From assembly GCA_903887415.1 (NCBI GenBank), contig CAISPO010000044.1:62001-126000 (forward strand): a DNA stretch of 64,000 nt, given 5' to 3'. Positions 1-7,502 of the stretch are shown one piece after another (positions within the stretch are counted from its first letter, which is position 1; the number at the start of each line of letters is the position of its first letter). This DNA is from an uncultured Bacteroidota bacterium. Its GTDB lineage: Bacteria > Bacteroidota > Bacteroidia > Chitinophagales > Chitinophagaceae. Made by a program: the position numbers and the translations under genes. The notes below the pieces were generated by a model. It made no database searches. It saw only the letters and a program-made list of their open reading frames with translations, and was not told where the DNA came from.

Positions 1-366
1 AGTGGGTCGTTGTGTTAAAAATGCTTTATTTCCTTTCAATAAGCAAACCGCTGCATAAAAGTAGGTTTCTGAATTATCAAAATCATTTTCAATTGCATTT
101 TCAAATGCTGCTATCGCTTTATCATATAATTTCAACTTCAAATAACACATTGCAATTGAAGTATTCAAAACTTGATTGTCAGGATTATCAGTTAATGCCT
201 TTTTATAAGTGTTCGCATACTTATTCACATCCAAAAGTGACATTGAGTACACACTGTTAAAAGATGAAATAACTATTGGATTGTGGCAGAACATACATTC
301 ATTTTGCTGTGTTGTAACACGAGCTCCACATCCAGGACATGTTAATTCAACTATTTGCTGTACCAT
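1..366 (-). CDS. Zinc-ribbon / TPR repeat protein (3' end outside window)
   Basis: Last gene of the minus-strand operon, cut by the window edge after 122 codons. The start is the ATG complementary to 364-366. The N-terminus carries a CPGCG...CMFC pair of CxxC knuckles (residues about 10-27), a typical zinc ribbon. After it come helical repeats with TPR-like spacing (NPDNQVLNTSIAMCYLKLKL then YDKAIAAFENAIEND). I infer a cytosolic scaffold protein working with the upstream SPFH and membrane proteins, 21 bp away. Function unknown; the zinc-ribbon plus TPR reading is fairly sure. Confidence 0.7.
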   Translation of the reverse strand, partial: MVQQIVELTCPGCGARVTTQQNECMFCHNPIVISSFNSVYSMSLLDVNKYANTYKKALTDNPDNQVLNTSIAMCYLKLKLYDKAIAAFENAIENDFDNSETYFYAAVCLLKGNKAFLTQRPT

Positions 367-387
367 ATTTCAGTTTTCTTGCTGTTT

Positions 388-1068
388 TTAATTTAAGAGT
401 TTTAATTGCCTGTTGCGATCTTCTGCTAATGTGCATATTTTTTTTACAATACCAATTATTTGCTCAGGATTGTTTTGTCCAACCGCTTCCCTAAGATTTT
501 CAATTTCATCTATTACCTCTTGTTCAATTGCTTGGACTTCGTATGATGACTTTACGGGACTGCTTTTTATTAAGTCATAAGCATATTCCACTTTTTTAAT
601 CATCTTATTGTCTGATATTTGTCTAAGAATTGAATTCAGTTTAGCAGAGGATTCTTTTATATATTGCAACTCAATTTCATGCCTAATTACACTATCTGCC
701 GTATATTCATTTGCTATTAAATTTGACAACAAAAAATAAGCATAAATAGCAGTAACAACAATTTGTATAGTTAATATTAATTTTATATTTGCCGTTGTAA
801 TCAGAATAAAAATTATTCCTGTGATTAATTCAACTAAAAAGTATGTATATGATATTGAGTATAATGGTCTGCCATAAAACGAAGATGCACCTCCACCTCT
901 TACAAAGTAAGGAGTTGCCAAAAGCATTAAATAGGAGAAATGTATTAATCCATAAGAAATCCAAACTGTAGCTGAATGATCCTTACCTCCAAGCATAAAA
1001 AAAAGCGCATTAAATGCAATCAAAAAGATTAGGTTTAAGGAAGCCCAAAGAATATTTATTTTTTTCAT
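388..1068 (-). CDS. Four-helix membrane protein of the SPFH operon
   Basis: Protein of 226 aa that I do not recognise. Hydrophobic stretches near residues 5-27, 36-56, 70-95 and 97-118 suggest four membrane segments. The rest (about 120-226) is a charged helical cytosolic domain rich in E, K and I, possibly coiled coil. It lies 14 bp after the SPFH gene and 21 bp before the zinc-ribbon/TPR gene, so it is probably translated from the same message. A membrane anchor or receptor for the SPFH assembly is inference from context only. Confidence 0.65.
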   Translation of the reverse strand: MKKINILWASLNLIFLIAFNALFFMLGGKDHSATVWISYGLIHFSYLMLLATPYFVRGGGASSFYGRPLYSISYTYFLVELITGIIFILITTANIKLILTIQIVVTAIYAYFLLSNLIANEYTADSVIRHEIELQYIKESSAKLNSILRQISDNKMIKKVEYAYDLIKSSPVKSSYEVQAIEQEVIDEIENLREAVGQNNPEQIIGIVKKICTLAEDRNRQLKLLN

Positions 1069-1082
1069 AAAATTTTAAAATT

Positions 1083-2222
1083 TTACATTCGGCTAAGAAT
1101 TTCTTGCTTTTTTGCTTCAAATTCCTCTTTGGTAATTACTTCAAGCTCAAGCATTTCTTTCAATTGTTTAATTTTCTGGACAGGATTATCATTTGATGAA
1201 TTATTTTCGTTTTGAGACCCGGATTTTGGGGGCAATTGTTCAGAAGGCACTTGCGGCGGTGCAGGTTGTTTTGGAACAAATACTTGATGTGCCATTTCAC
1301 CAAAAGCACCACCAGCAGCGAAACCCATACCTAAGCCTGCCCCAGCAGCAGCAACACCACCGGCTCCGGGGTTATTAGCAAGGTCAGAAAGTATATTAAC
1401 AGATTGCTGACGTGTCCAATCATCACCAAGAATTCCAAAAACAGATTTTTCGGCTTGTGCATTCCTAATCTTTGCAATAGCATCCATGCCTATTTCATCG
1501 TATTTTTTTCTAATTTCATTATCATCAATGTCAATTGCTGAAATTGAAAATTTTGCTAATTTCAAACCATAATCATCAAGTATTTCCTTAATAAAAGGTG
1601 CTATTGCATCAGAAAATTCATCCAGCCTGGAATCAATACCTAAAAGTTCCTGGGTTGACTCATTAGCTGCCCGTGCAATACAGGATTTGATTTTACTTTG
1701 GAATTCATTTATGAAATACTTATTTAGCTCTTCCTGAAATTGAAATGGAATGTTATTGCCAATTAATTTTTCCAGAAATTTTACCGGATTATCTATCTGC
1801 AATTTATATGCGCCTCTTGCACGCAGCTTAGTTGCAATACCTAAGAGTTTATCCCGAACCTGAATTGGAGAATCGGTACCCCACAAAATTTCTTTAGAAT
1901 GTGCTTTTCTTACAAAATAAACAACACAATTAAATGTACTTACACCACCTGTAAAAGCATTTCGTAGCCGACTGATAAAAGGATAGTTTTCGGTTGAAAG
2001 GGTATAAGTACCATTTTCAAAAACCTGTTCAACCGTGCCGCTTTTTATAAAGATTGCTTCTTCACCGGGCATTACAATAATAGTAGAATTTGTATTAAAA
2101 TCTTCTTCCGGTTGTCGCCATATCAAGAGTTCCCCGTTCCCGGTGTTTTTAATTACATCTGCCCAATTCTTTTTTCCACCATTATAAGCAGTTTCGTTTG
2201 GATTTTTGCTGAAAATTCCCAT
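1083..2222 (-). CDS. SPFH-domain protein with C-terminal SHOCT domain (virion-core / YdjI type)
   Basis: About 379 aa. The ATG at 2222 gives the usual MGIF start; a longer frame begins with TTG at 2228. Residues about 30-250 look like the SPFH/band-7 type of the 'virion core protein' family: WADVIKNTGNGELLIWRQP near the N-terminus, a KAHSKEILWGT strand, and long helices ending in IRNAQAEKSVFGILGDDW. A Gly/Ala-rich, then Pro/Gln-rich linker (about 285-340) follows. The last 30 residues (KIKQLKEMLELEVITKEEFE...) are a SHOCT domain. Such proteins assemble at membranes and are often tied to envelope stress or phage-shock-like responses. The neighbours are membrane and zinc-ribbon proteins, which fits. 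The exact partner is unknown. Confidence 0.82.
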   Translation of the reverse strand: MGIFSKNPNETAYNGGKKNWADVIKNTGNGELLIWRQPEEDFNTNSTIIVMPGEEAIFIKSGTVEQVFENGTYTLSTENYPFISRLRNAFTGGVSTFNCVVYFVRKAHSKEILWGTDSPIQVRDKLLGIATKLRARGAYKLQIDNPVKFLEKLIGNNIPFQFQEELNKYFINEFQSKIKSCIARAANESTQELLGIDSRLDEFSDAIAPFIKEILDDYGLKLAKFSISAIDIDDNEIRKKYDEIGMDAIAKIRNAQAEKSVFGILGDDWTRQQSVNILSDLANNPGAGGVAAAGAGLGMGFAAGGAFGEMAHQVFVPKQPAPPQVPSEQLPPKSGSQNENNSSNDNPVQKIKQLKEMLELEVITKEEFEAKKQEILSRM

Positions 2223-2263
2223 AACCAATTAATTAAGACAACATTAATTATTTGCATATATTA

Positions 2264-2806
2264 TTAGCAAGGATAATCAATTCGATATATACTTCCCCTG
2301 CACTTCTTGAATAATCGAATGTATGCTTTGTATAATCCTATAATGATTCCATATTTTTGTATGACCAATATTGTATATTCAGAGCATGTAGGCATAAATA
2401 AACATCTTCTCCGAACATCTTCGGGAGCATAATGCTGATACAATCTAATCACTCCAATTGCAATTTTTCGGATAAAAAGTAGAAAAATGATAACATTTAA
2501 TCCTATGTATAAAAGCAAAAAAAATAATATTGGGTGTTTATAATAAATATTTAAACACACTGATGCAAGATTTGAATAGCTATCATGGGTTTTTAATATT
2601 TTAAATATAAAAAAAACAATAACTAAGGCAAATCCTTCTACAAACAATACGTATTTAACTATTTTTTTAATATTGGTATTTGGTCTGTATAACTTGCGAG
2701 AACAACAATACGCTTCCGCAATATCTTGCTCAAACTGACTCGGCATTTCATATTTTTCAGAAAAATGCCAGATCGGTTTTGGCAACTTAAACCCTATCAT
2801 AATCAT
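2264..2806 (-). CDS. Membrane protein with C-terminal YidD-like domain
   Basis: 180 aa. Two hydrophobic segments (about 48-70 and 92-113) precede a C-terminal region matching the YidD/DUF37 family ('membrane protein insertion efficiency factor'). It contains AIGVIRLYQHYAP, then CLFMPTCSEYTILVIQKYG, then a charged RLFKKCRG tail. The usual hallmark is a CRFxPTCSxY motif, here CLFMPTCSEY. Standalone YidD is about 70-90 aa and sits beside yidC/rnpA, so the N-terminal two-helix extension and the SPFH-operon setting are unusual. Role unknown; the domain call is good. Confidence 0.75.
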   Translation of the reverse strand: MIMIGFKLPKPIWHFSEKYEMPSQFEQDIAEAYCCSRKLYRPNTNIKKIVKYVLFVEGFALVIVFFIFKILKTHDSYSNLASVCLNIYYKHPILFFLLLYIGLNVIIFLLFIRKIAIGVIRLYQHYAPEDVRRRCLFMPTCSEYTILVIQKYGIIIGLYKAYIRLFKKCRGSIYRIDYPC

Positions 2807-2814
2807 TCCTTTTA

Positions 2815-3450
2815 TTATCCTTTTTTCTCTCTCAACTTAGCTTTCATACCTTGTATTGACTTTTCCGAATAATCGCTTTGTGCCATGGCGCAATAGAACT
2901 TATCGCCCGGAACAGTTATTTGGAAACGATTGGTATCTACATTTTTTGTTCCATATGTTACCTCACCCTGACAAGTGGTACTAACAGGCATAGGCTTTTC
3001 AATTGTATCAGATGTCGTTGAGAAGTTCGTGATATCTTTATAGAAATATTCCTCAGTTTGTTCTTTCTTTCCATCTTCATCCATATTGAATGTATATTGA
3101 TATATGTATATCTGAGTGGAGCTGAAAAATATCCAAGTAATTTGGTAAGCTGAACTACGTGTTTTTAAATCTTTTCCAAACTTGACAAAAGTTTTCTTTT
3201 CATCAAAGAAATAATTTTCAAAATGTACCGGTTCAATTTCACTAACTTGTGAAATATCCAAGCCGATTTTGCTAAGAGCTTTTTGTTTAAAATCCACACT
3301 TTTGGCACGAGTCATTACCATTGAATCGTATTCTTCATCTTTCATCGCACTTAGGCCGAAACAACCACCGTCTCCGTAAAAATATTTAATAACTTTTTGT
3401 TGCTCAGAATTTCTCCCTTTAAGGCGTTGAGCCATTTCATTTTTGTTCAT
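2815..3450 (-). CDS. Hypothetical protein, first gene of the SPFH/YidD operon
   Basis: 211 aa, no recognised family and no signal peptide. An N-terminal charged part (to about 60) is followed by a beta-rich region with many aromatic residues (FENYFFDEKKTFVKFGKDL, ITWIFFSSTQIYIYQY), suggesting a soluble PH-like or lipid-facing beta domain. It starts 8 bp upstream of the YidD-like gene, so it is probably the promoter-proximal member of the operon. I cannot assign a function. Confidence 0.6.
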   Translation of the reverse strand: MNKNEMAQRLKGRNSEQQKVIKYFYGDGGCFGLSAMKDEEYDSMVMTRAKSVDFKQKALSKIGLDISQVSEIEPVHFENYFFDEKKTFVKFGKDLKTRSSAYQITWIFFSSTQIYIYQYTFNMDEDGKKEQTEEYFYKDITNFSTTSDTIEKPMPVSTTCQGEVTYGTKNVDTNRFQITVPGDKFYCAMAQSDYSEKSIQGMKAKLREKKG

Positions 3451-3570
3451 TTTTGTAAGTTTTTTTAGTTAAGTAATACTTCAAGCGGTAAAGTATAAAA
3501 TAATTTTGTATCGCCAAACCATTTTTTACTGAAAACAATAAAATGTGATAAAAATTTTTGTCTAAAGAAA

Positions 3571-3590
3571 ATAGGGATAATTATCCCTAT
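3571..3590. promoter_or_regulatory. Perfect 20-bp palindrome, likely operator
   Basis: ATAGGGATAA followed directly by its reverse complement TTATCCCTAT. It lies 33 bp before the GTG of the frameshifted XRE regulator and 120 bp before the first gene of the SPFH operon on the other strand. A half-site like TTATCC recurs at about 3597-3602. A repressor autoregulation site is inferred; no factor can be named. Confidence 0.5.
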
Positions 3591-3622
3591 GTCAAATTAT
3601 CCTTAAAATCTCTTTTTGTACT

Positions 3623-3864
3623 GTGAAAAAACAGGCAAGAAAGGGATATTACAGAGATGATGAATTTCTGAAGCAGGTAGGGGATAAAATCAGAGAACTA
3701 CGCCTTGAAAAGGGCTTACACAGATGGATTTAGCCTTTGCCTGTAATGACAAAGATTATTCACAAATAAACAGAATTGAGCTTGGTAAAGTGAATTTTTC
3801 CGTTTCCTATCTTACATTAATTGCAAAAGTATTGGATGTTACCCCACAGGATTTACTGCCGTAA
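3623..3864 (+). pseudogene. XRE/Cro-type HTH regulator, broken by a single frameshift
   Basis: A GTG-initiated frame (VKKQARKGYYRDDEFLKQVG, KIRELRLEKG) runs into a stop at about 3731. The next frame continues the fold (TQMDLAFACNDKDYSQINRI, ELGKVNFSVSYLTLIAKVLD, VTPQDLLP). Joined, they give a normal small Cro/CI-like DNA-binding domain of about 80 aa. The break falls at a GGG run near 3708-3710, consistent with loss of one G. It may be real decay or a homopolymer sequencing error. A perfect palindrome lies just upstream, so it was probably an autoregulated repressor of this island. Confidence 0.7.
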
Positions 3865-3903
3865 AAAGTATTAGTTTTGATAACAGGGCTTTAATGCGAG
3901 TAG

Positions 3904-4098
3904 TCATTTTGATGAAATTTGCTTCACTAATTCAACTGTCCGCTCTTGTGCCTTTGCTTCGTTTTCAGCCTTGATCAAGGCATAGATTAGAAAACCATTA
4001 TGCTGTTGGCATGTATAATTACCTTCCATTATCGTGTCATCAGCTATTTTACACGAATCTATTTTGTTCTTAACGAAAGTTATCTTATAAATGTGCAT
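3904..4098 (-). CDS. Small hypothetical protein (64 aa)
   Basis: Short ORF with ATG start, no signal peptide or membrane segment and no family I know. It has a beta-alpha feel (MHIYKITFVKNKID ... HNGFLIYALIKAENEAKAQE) and a helical, charged C-terminus. It sits between the broken XRE gene and the HU gene in the AT-rich accessory region. Coding is plausible from composition but not certain. Confidence 0.45.
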   Translation of the reverse strand: MHIYKITFVKNKIDSCKIADDTIMEGNYTCQQHNGFLIYALIKAENEAKAQERTVELVKQISSK

Positions 4099-4270
4099 AG
4101 CTACAATAAAGGTGCTTGGCCGTACCTTGAGGCTGCAAAGCTACTGAATAGAACGGGTATGTAACTCAACGTAACCGCATTTTGCCAATGATAAAGCAAT
4201 GACCTAATGAAAACAACAAGCAAAGAGCCAAGTGCCTTGCTGGTTGGTCATTTTAAGAGAACAAAAGTTT

Positions 4271-4552
4271 TTATTTCTTAGATGCCACCTTCTCGGAAAG
4301 CAACTTGCCTGCTTTGAATTTTGGAACTTTACGAGCTTTGATTTTAATAGTTGCACCTGTTTGCGGATTGCGTCCGTTACGGGCAGCACGGGCAGATACA
4401 GAGAAAGTACCAAATCCAACAAGTGTTACACGGTCGCCTTTTTTAAGAGTAGCCACTACTGCGCCAGTGAATGAATCTAATACTTCATTTGCCTGAATCT
4501 TAGTAATACCGGCATCTTTTGCGATTTTGTCAATCAATTCTGCTTTGTTCAT
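4271..4552 (-). CDS. hup: HU-family DNA-binding protein
   Basis: 93 aa, the normal HU length. N-terminal helices [18 protein letters not shown] and dimer-forming [20 protein letters not shown] are followed by [18 protein letters not shown], the conserved start of the DNA-binding beta arm, and the arm itself ([21 protein letters not shown]). HU dimers bend and compact DNA and are needed in several recombination and packaging systems. It lies between a small ORF and an ArsR-type regulator, each with its own spacing. It may be a housekeeping HU or an island-borne paralogue; the sequence does not decide. Confidence 0.95.
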   Translation of the reverse strand: MNKAELIDKIAKDAGITKIQANEVLDSFTGAVVATLKKGDRVTLVGFGTFSVSARAARNGRNPQTGATIKIKARKVPKFKAGKLLSEKVASKK

Positions 4553-4595
4553 TAGTTGAGGTTTTAATTATTGAAATGAAAGTGAAAAACGAATT

Positions 4596-4928
4596 CTATT
4601 CGGATGTGAGTTTCTTTACAAACGCAGCCAACTGCTCAATGCGAACAGAATTTAAGGAATAGTATATCTCCTTACCCATACGTTCAGTAGAAACAATATT
4701 AGCAAGGCGTAATATGGCTAAATGTTGGGAGGCAACTGATTGTTCTAAACGTAATTTCACATAGATGTCTGTAACTTTCATCCGCTTGTTTTCATCAAGC
4801 AATTTAAGAATCTGCTGGCGTAGTTTATGGTTAATGGATCGCAACGTCATAGAGGCATTTTTAACAGCTACATAGTCCATTTTACCTTGTAGGTCAGACC
4901 CTTCATTTTTATTAATCACTGTGTCCAT
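4596..4928 (-). CDS. ArsR/SmtB-type winged-helix regulator
   Basis: 110 aa. The core (residues about 28-105) is a winged helix: RSINHKLRQQILKLLDENK, then the recognition helix region EQSVASQHLAILRLANIVST and the wing ERMGKEIYYSLN. The metal-binding ELCVCDL-type motif of ArsR/SmtB is absent, so the signal is probably not a metal bound at the classic site. The N-terminal about 25 residues are unusual and polar. It sits 43 bp before hup on the same strand and may be co-transcribed with it. Target unknown. Confidence 0.8.
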   Translation of the reverse strand: MDTVINKNEGSDLQGKMDYVAVKNASMTLRSINHKLRQQILKLLDENKRMKVTDIYVKLRLEQSVASQHLAILRLANIVSTERMGKEIYYSLNSVRIEQLAAFVKKLTSE

Positions 4929-5614
4929 AATAAAATCGTGGTATTAAAATGAGTAAAAATTGTGTTGATACTTTTAGCATAAGCAAAACAGTATTTCACG
5001 AACGTACAAAATTTAATGGTTTTGTTTGAGAATAAAATCTTACGGCAGGTCAACTTACCATTATTGCTCCTGCTAATGTTTCAGATGTTCAAGAAAAAGG
5101 TTCAAGAAAAGCCCGACCAGATTTCCGAAACAACAGAGAAAAAAACGGCTGGTTAAGGCAGTGCCTCCACTTCTGTTAGAAAACCTGATTTAGAGGTGTT
5201 AGAATGACGTCATCTGACGTTTGTTGACGTCAGATGACGTCTAAAAAGGAGACATCTTCATTATCCAATACCATGCAGGTAAAACGTGGAATAAGCCTGT
5301 TTATTTATTTTACAAAACATGGTACGGTATTTGATGGATATAGGTATATTTGCGTTGAGCTTCTTTGAAATATTGCCGTATAAACGAAGGGGGTAACAGA
5401 ACCCAACTGTATCGAAAGTAAACCTGATAGCTTTCGGGTAACAATTAGGTCTGTTTATGAAGAACTTGTTACCAGCTTGTTACTTTTCTTCCCTCCCAAT
5501 CTTCCAAGACCCTTGATAATACACACTTTTCGGCATTTTTCTGACTTCGTTTAGAAAGTTGTTTACGACCGTTTCACTAGCATTGCCATAAACCTTTAGT
5601 ACTGCGCGATTTTT
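4929..5614. other. Gene-free spacer with remnants, island boundary
   Basis: About 690 bp without a complete gene. It holds an open but startless plus-strand stretch at about 5036-5180 (LTIIAPANVSDVQEKGSRKA...), a minus-strand startless stretch near 5485-5610 (SETVVNNFLNEVRKMPKSVY...), and the inverted repeat at 5206-5241. I read it as decayed accessory DNA joining the AT-rich island to the housekeeping genes. I cannot name either fragment. Confidence 0.45.
5206..5241. repeat. Inverted repeat, 15-bp arms, 6-bp spacer
   Basis: GACGTCATCTGACGT, spacer TTGTTG, then ACGTCAGATGACGTC. Each arm itself holds a GACGTC palindrome, so the site can pair in more than one way. No T-run follows, so it is more likely a protein-binding or recombination site than a terminator. 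Confidence 0.6.
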
Positions 5615-6898
5615 TTAGATAACCACTACCTCATAAAAATCACTCTTACTGAAATATTTTTGCGCCAGCAATTGAAGTTCTTTCGCAGTAACTGTTTTGT
5701 AGATGTTTATATTGTTATTGAAATAGTCTTCAGTAAACCCGTTCAAGATAAGGGTGCGCCAGCGCTGTAGTATGGAAAAAGGCCCGTCAAGGTCGCCGAG
5801 TAAGCCACCAAGCAGATAGTTTTTTACAAGCAGCAGCTCATCATCCGGAGCAGGTTCGTTACAGAGGGTTTCCATTTCATGGTAAACCTCTTTTATAGCT
5901 TGTTCTACCACGGCTCTCCCGGTTTCTGTATGAATGATTAAGGAACCGCCATTGATTTCGGGTGCGAGGGAGCTATAGATGCCATAAGTAAAACCTTTCT
6001 CCTCTCTTATATTGCTCATGAGCCGCGACCCGAAATAGCCGCCAAACAATGTATTGAGCACCACCATCGGCGAGTAGTCGGGATGATGACGGTTGGGGAA
6101 CTGCCTGCCTATTCGGATAGCACCCTGCACGCCATTTGGATCATTGTTCACTCTAAGTATCTTATCTGCAGCAGCGTTTACTGCAAAAGCATCTTTTTTG
6201 ATCTCCACGTGCTCCAAAACCACATTCCCGAAGACGTCATTGATGCACTTCACTTCTTTGGCTCCTACCTTGCCTGCCATAAACATGCGTGCGTGTGCAA
6301 GATTGTAATGCGTACGATAAAAAGCAACAAGGTCCTCGCGTGTTACTGCTTCTATATTTTCCTTTTTAGAGTAGCGGCCATAAGGGTGGGTAGGTCCAAA
6401 AAGCAGCGCATCCACTTGCTGGTTAGCTACAAACTCACACTGGCGCAGGTTTACGAGTAGTTTCTGAATGGCATTGTGTTTATGTATCTCTACTTCTTCC
6501 TCCGGGAAAATAGCATCTGTAATGATCTCGCGAATCATTGGCAGGAGTTCTGACAGATGCTTGGTCAGCGAGTATAGCGTAATGGTCGCGAAGTCATTGC
6601 CAGCGCTTACTTTCAGTTGTGCACCATAAAACTCAAGGGCTTCATGTATTTGTTCCGCAGTGTATTTTGATGTGCCGTTCTTCAGCAAGCCCGCGGTAGC
6701 CTGCGCTACTGAAGGCTTCTGTTCATACCATAGGCCCGCTGGAAAAACCCAGTCTATTTGTGCGACATCCTGCACTCCCGCATCCAGCCAGTAGAGCGGC
6801 AAGCCATTTTCCAGTTTTTCTGTTTGTATGGGGGGCAGCTTATAGTCGAACTCTACTGCGTCATGTGTCTCGGGTGATTTTGTTCTGTCTAATATCAT
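5615..6898 (-). CDS. M16 (pitrilysin) peptidase-like protein, non-catalytic subunit type
   Basis: 427 aa with two M16 halves. The N-terminal half has the M16 order (LENGLPLYWLDAG..., then ATAGLLKNGTSKYTAEQIHE), but the zinc-binding HxxEH motif expected before the KNGT segment is missing. The C-terminal half has the conserved GGYFGSRLMSNIREEKGFTY, which holds the Arg/Tyr pair of the substrate-binding half. M16B enzymes usually work as a heterodimer of an active and an inactive subunit encoded side by side, so this is the inactive partner. No active partner is in the window: downstream is decayed DNA, upstream a thioesterase. There is no signal peptide, so a cytosolic or periplasm-independent role is open. 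Confidence 0.85.
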   Translation of the reverse strand: MILDRTKSPETHDAVEFDYKLPPIQTEKLENGLPLYWLDAGVQDVAQIDWVFPAGLWYEQKPSVAQATAGLLKNGTSKYTAEQIHEALEFYGAQLKVSAGNDFATITLYSLTKHLSELLPMIREIITDAIFPEEEVEIHKHNAIQKLLVNLRQCEFVANQQVDALLFGPTHPYGRYSKKENIEAVTREDLVAFYRTHYNLAHARMFMAGKVGAKEVKCINDVFGNVVLEHVEIKKDAFAVNAAADKILRVNNDPNGVQGAIRIGRQFPNRHHPDYSPMVVLNTLFGGYFGSRLMSNIREEKGFTYGIYSSLAPEINGGSLIIHTETGRAVVEQAIKEVYHEMETLCNEPAPDDELLLVKNYLLGGLLGDLDGPFSILQRWRTLILNGFTEDYFNNNINIYKTVTAKELQLLAQKYFSKSDFYEVVVI

Positions 6899-6936
6899 GG
6901 TTTGCTGTTGGCAGGTTTAATTGTACAATAAAGTTA

Positions 6937-7449
6937 CTACTTAATAAACAGTGCGCGCAACTCACCTGCATCTTCAGTTTTCATCTTACCGCCGAGAATC
7001 AGCCTTAGCTGCCTGCGCCGTAATGCACCCTCAAACATTTTTTTCTCCAGGTCTGTATCAGGTACAAGCTCCGGAACTTTGCGCGGCTTGCCATGCGGAT
7101 CCAGGGCTACAAAAGTCATATAGGCCTCGTTAGAAAGATATTTGTATTGCGCGGTCAGGTCTTCACCCCACACACGGAGGTAGATTTCCATAGATGTGTT
7201 GAATGACCTCGTGAGTTTGGCTTCTATGGTCAGCAGGTTGCCCAATCTTATAGGTTGTGTAAAAGATATGTTGTCAACCGATGCAGTCACCACCGGGCAG
7301 TTGCAGTGTTTTTGAGAAGATATGGCTGCGGCTATATCCATCCAGTGCATGAGCTTTCCACCCATCAGGTTGCCGAGGGTATTGGTGTCGTTTGGCAGCA
7401 CCAGTTCAGACATTATTACAAAGGTGTCTTGTGGTTTTTTTGTTTGCAT
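6937..7449 (-). CDS. Acyl-CoA thioesterase, hotdog fold (YciA/BACH type)
   Basis: 170 aa. The start MQTKKPQDTFVIMSELVLPNDTN is typical of the family. The hotdog helix follows: LGNLMGGKLMHWMDIAAAIS, where the N and the later D region line the active site. The strand block ASVDNISFTQPIRLGNLLTI and EAYMTFVALDPHGKPRKVP complete the domain. It hydrolyses acyl-CoA thioesters in the cytosol; the chain-length preference cannot be read. The gene lies 38 bp upstream of the M16-like gene on the same strand and may share its transcript. Confidence 0.9.
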   Translation of the reverse strand: MQTKKPQDTFVIMSELVLPNDTNTLGNLMGGKLMHWMDIAAAISSQKHCNCPVVTASVDNISFTQPIRLGNLLTIEAKLTRSFNTSMEIYLRVWGEDLTAQYKYLSNEAYMTFVALDPHGKPRKVPELVPDTDLEKKMFEGALRRRQLRLILGGKMKTEDAGELRALFIK

Positions 7450-7502
7450 TTTTATTCGCGTTTTAAAAACGAAAATTACAGCAATATCAGCTTAGGTTGG
7501 GA

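Noticed and set aside
5485-5614. In-frame continuation after the M16 stop (KNRAVLKVYGN...)
   Set aside because: No start codon, no similarity to M16 proteins, and the M16 protein is already complete. It is treated as a decayed fragment.
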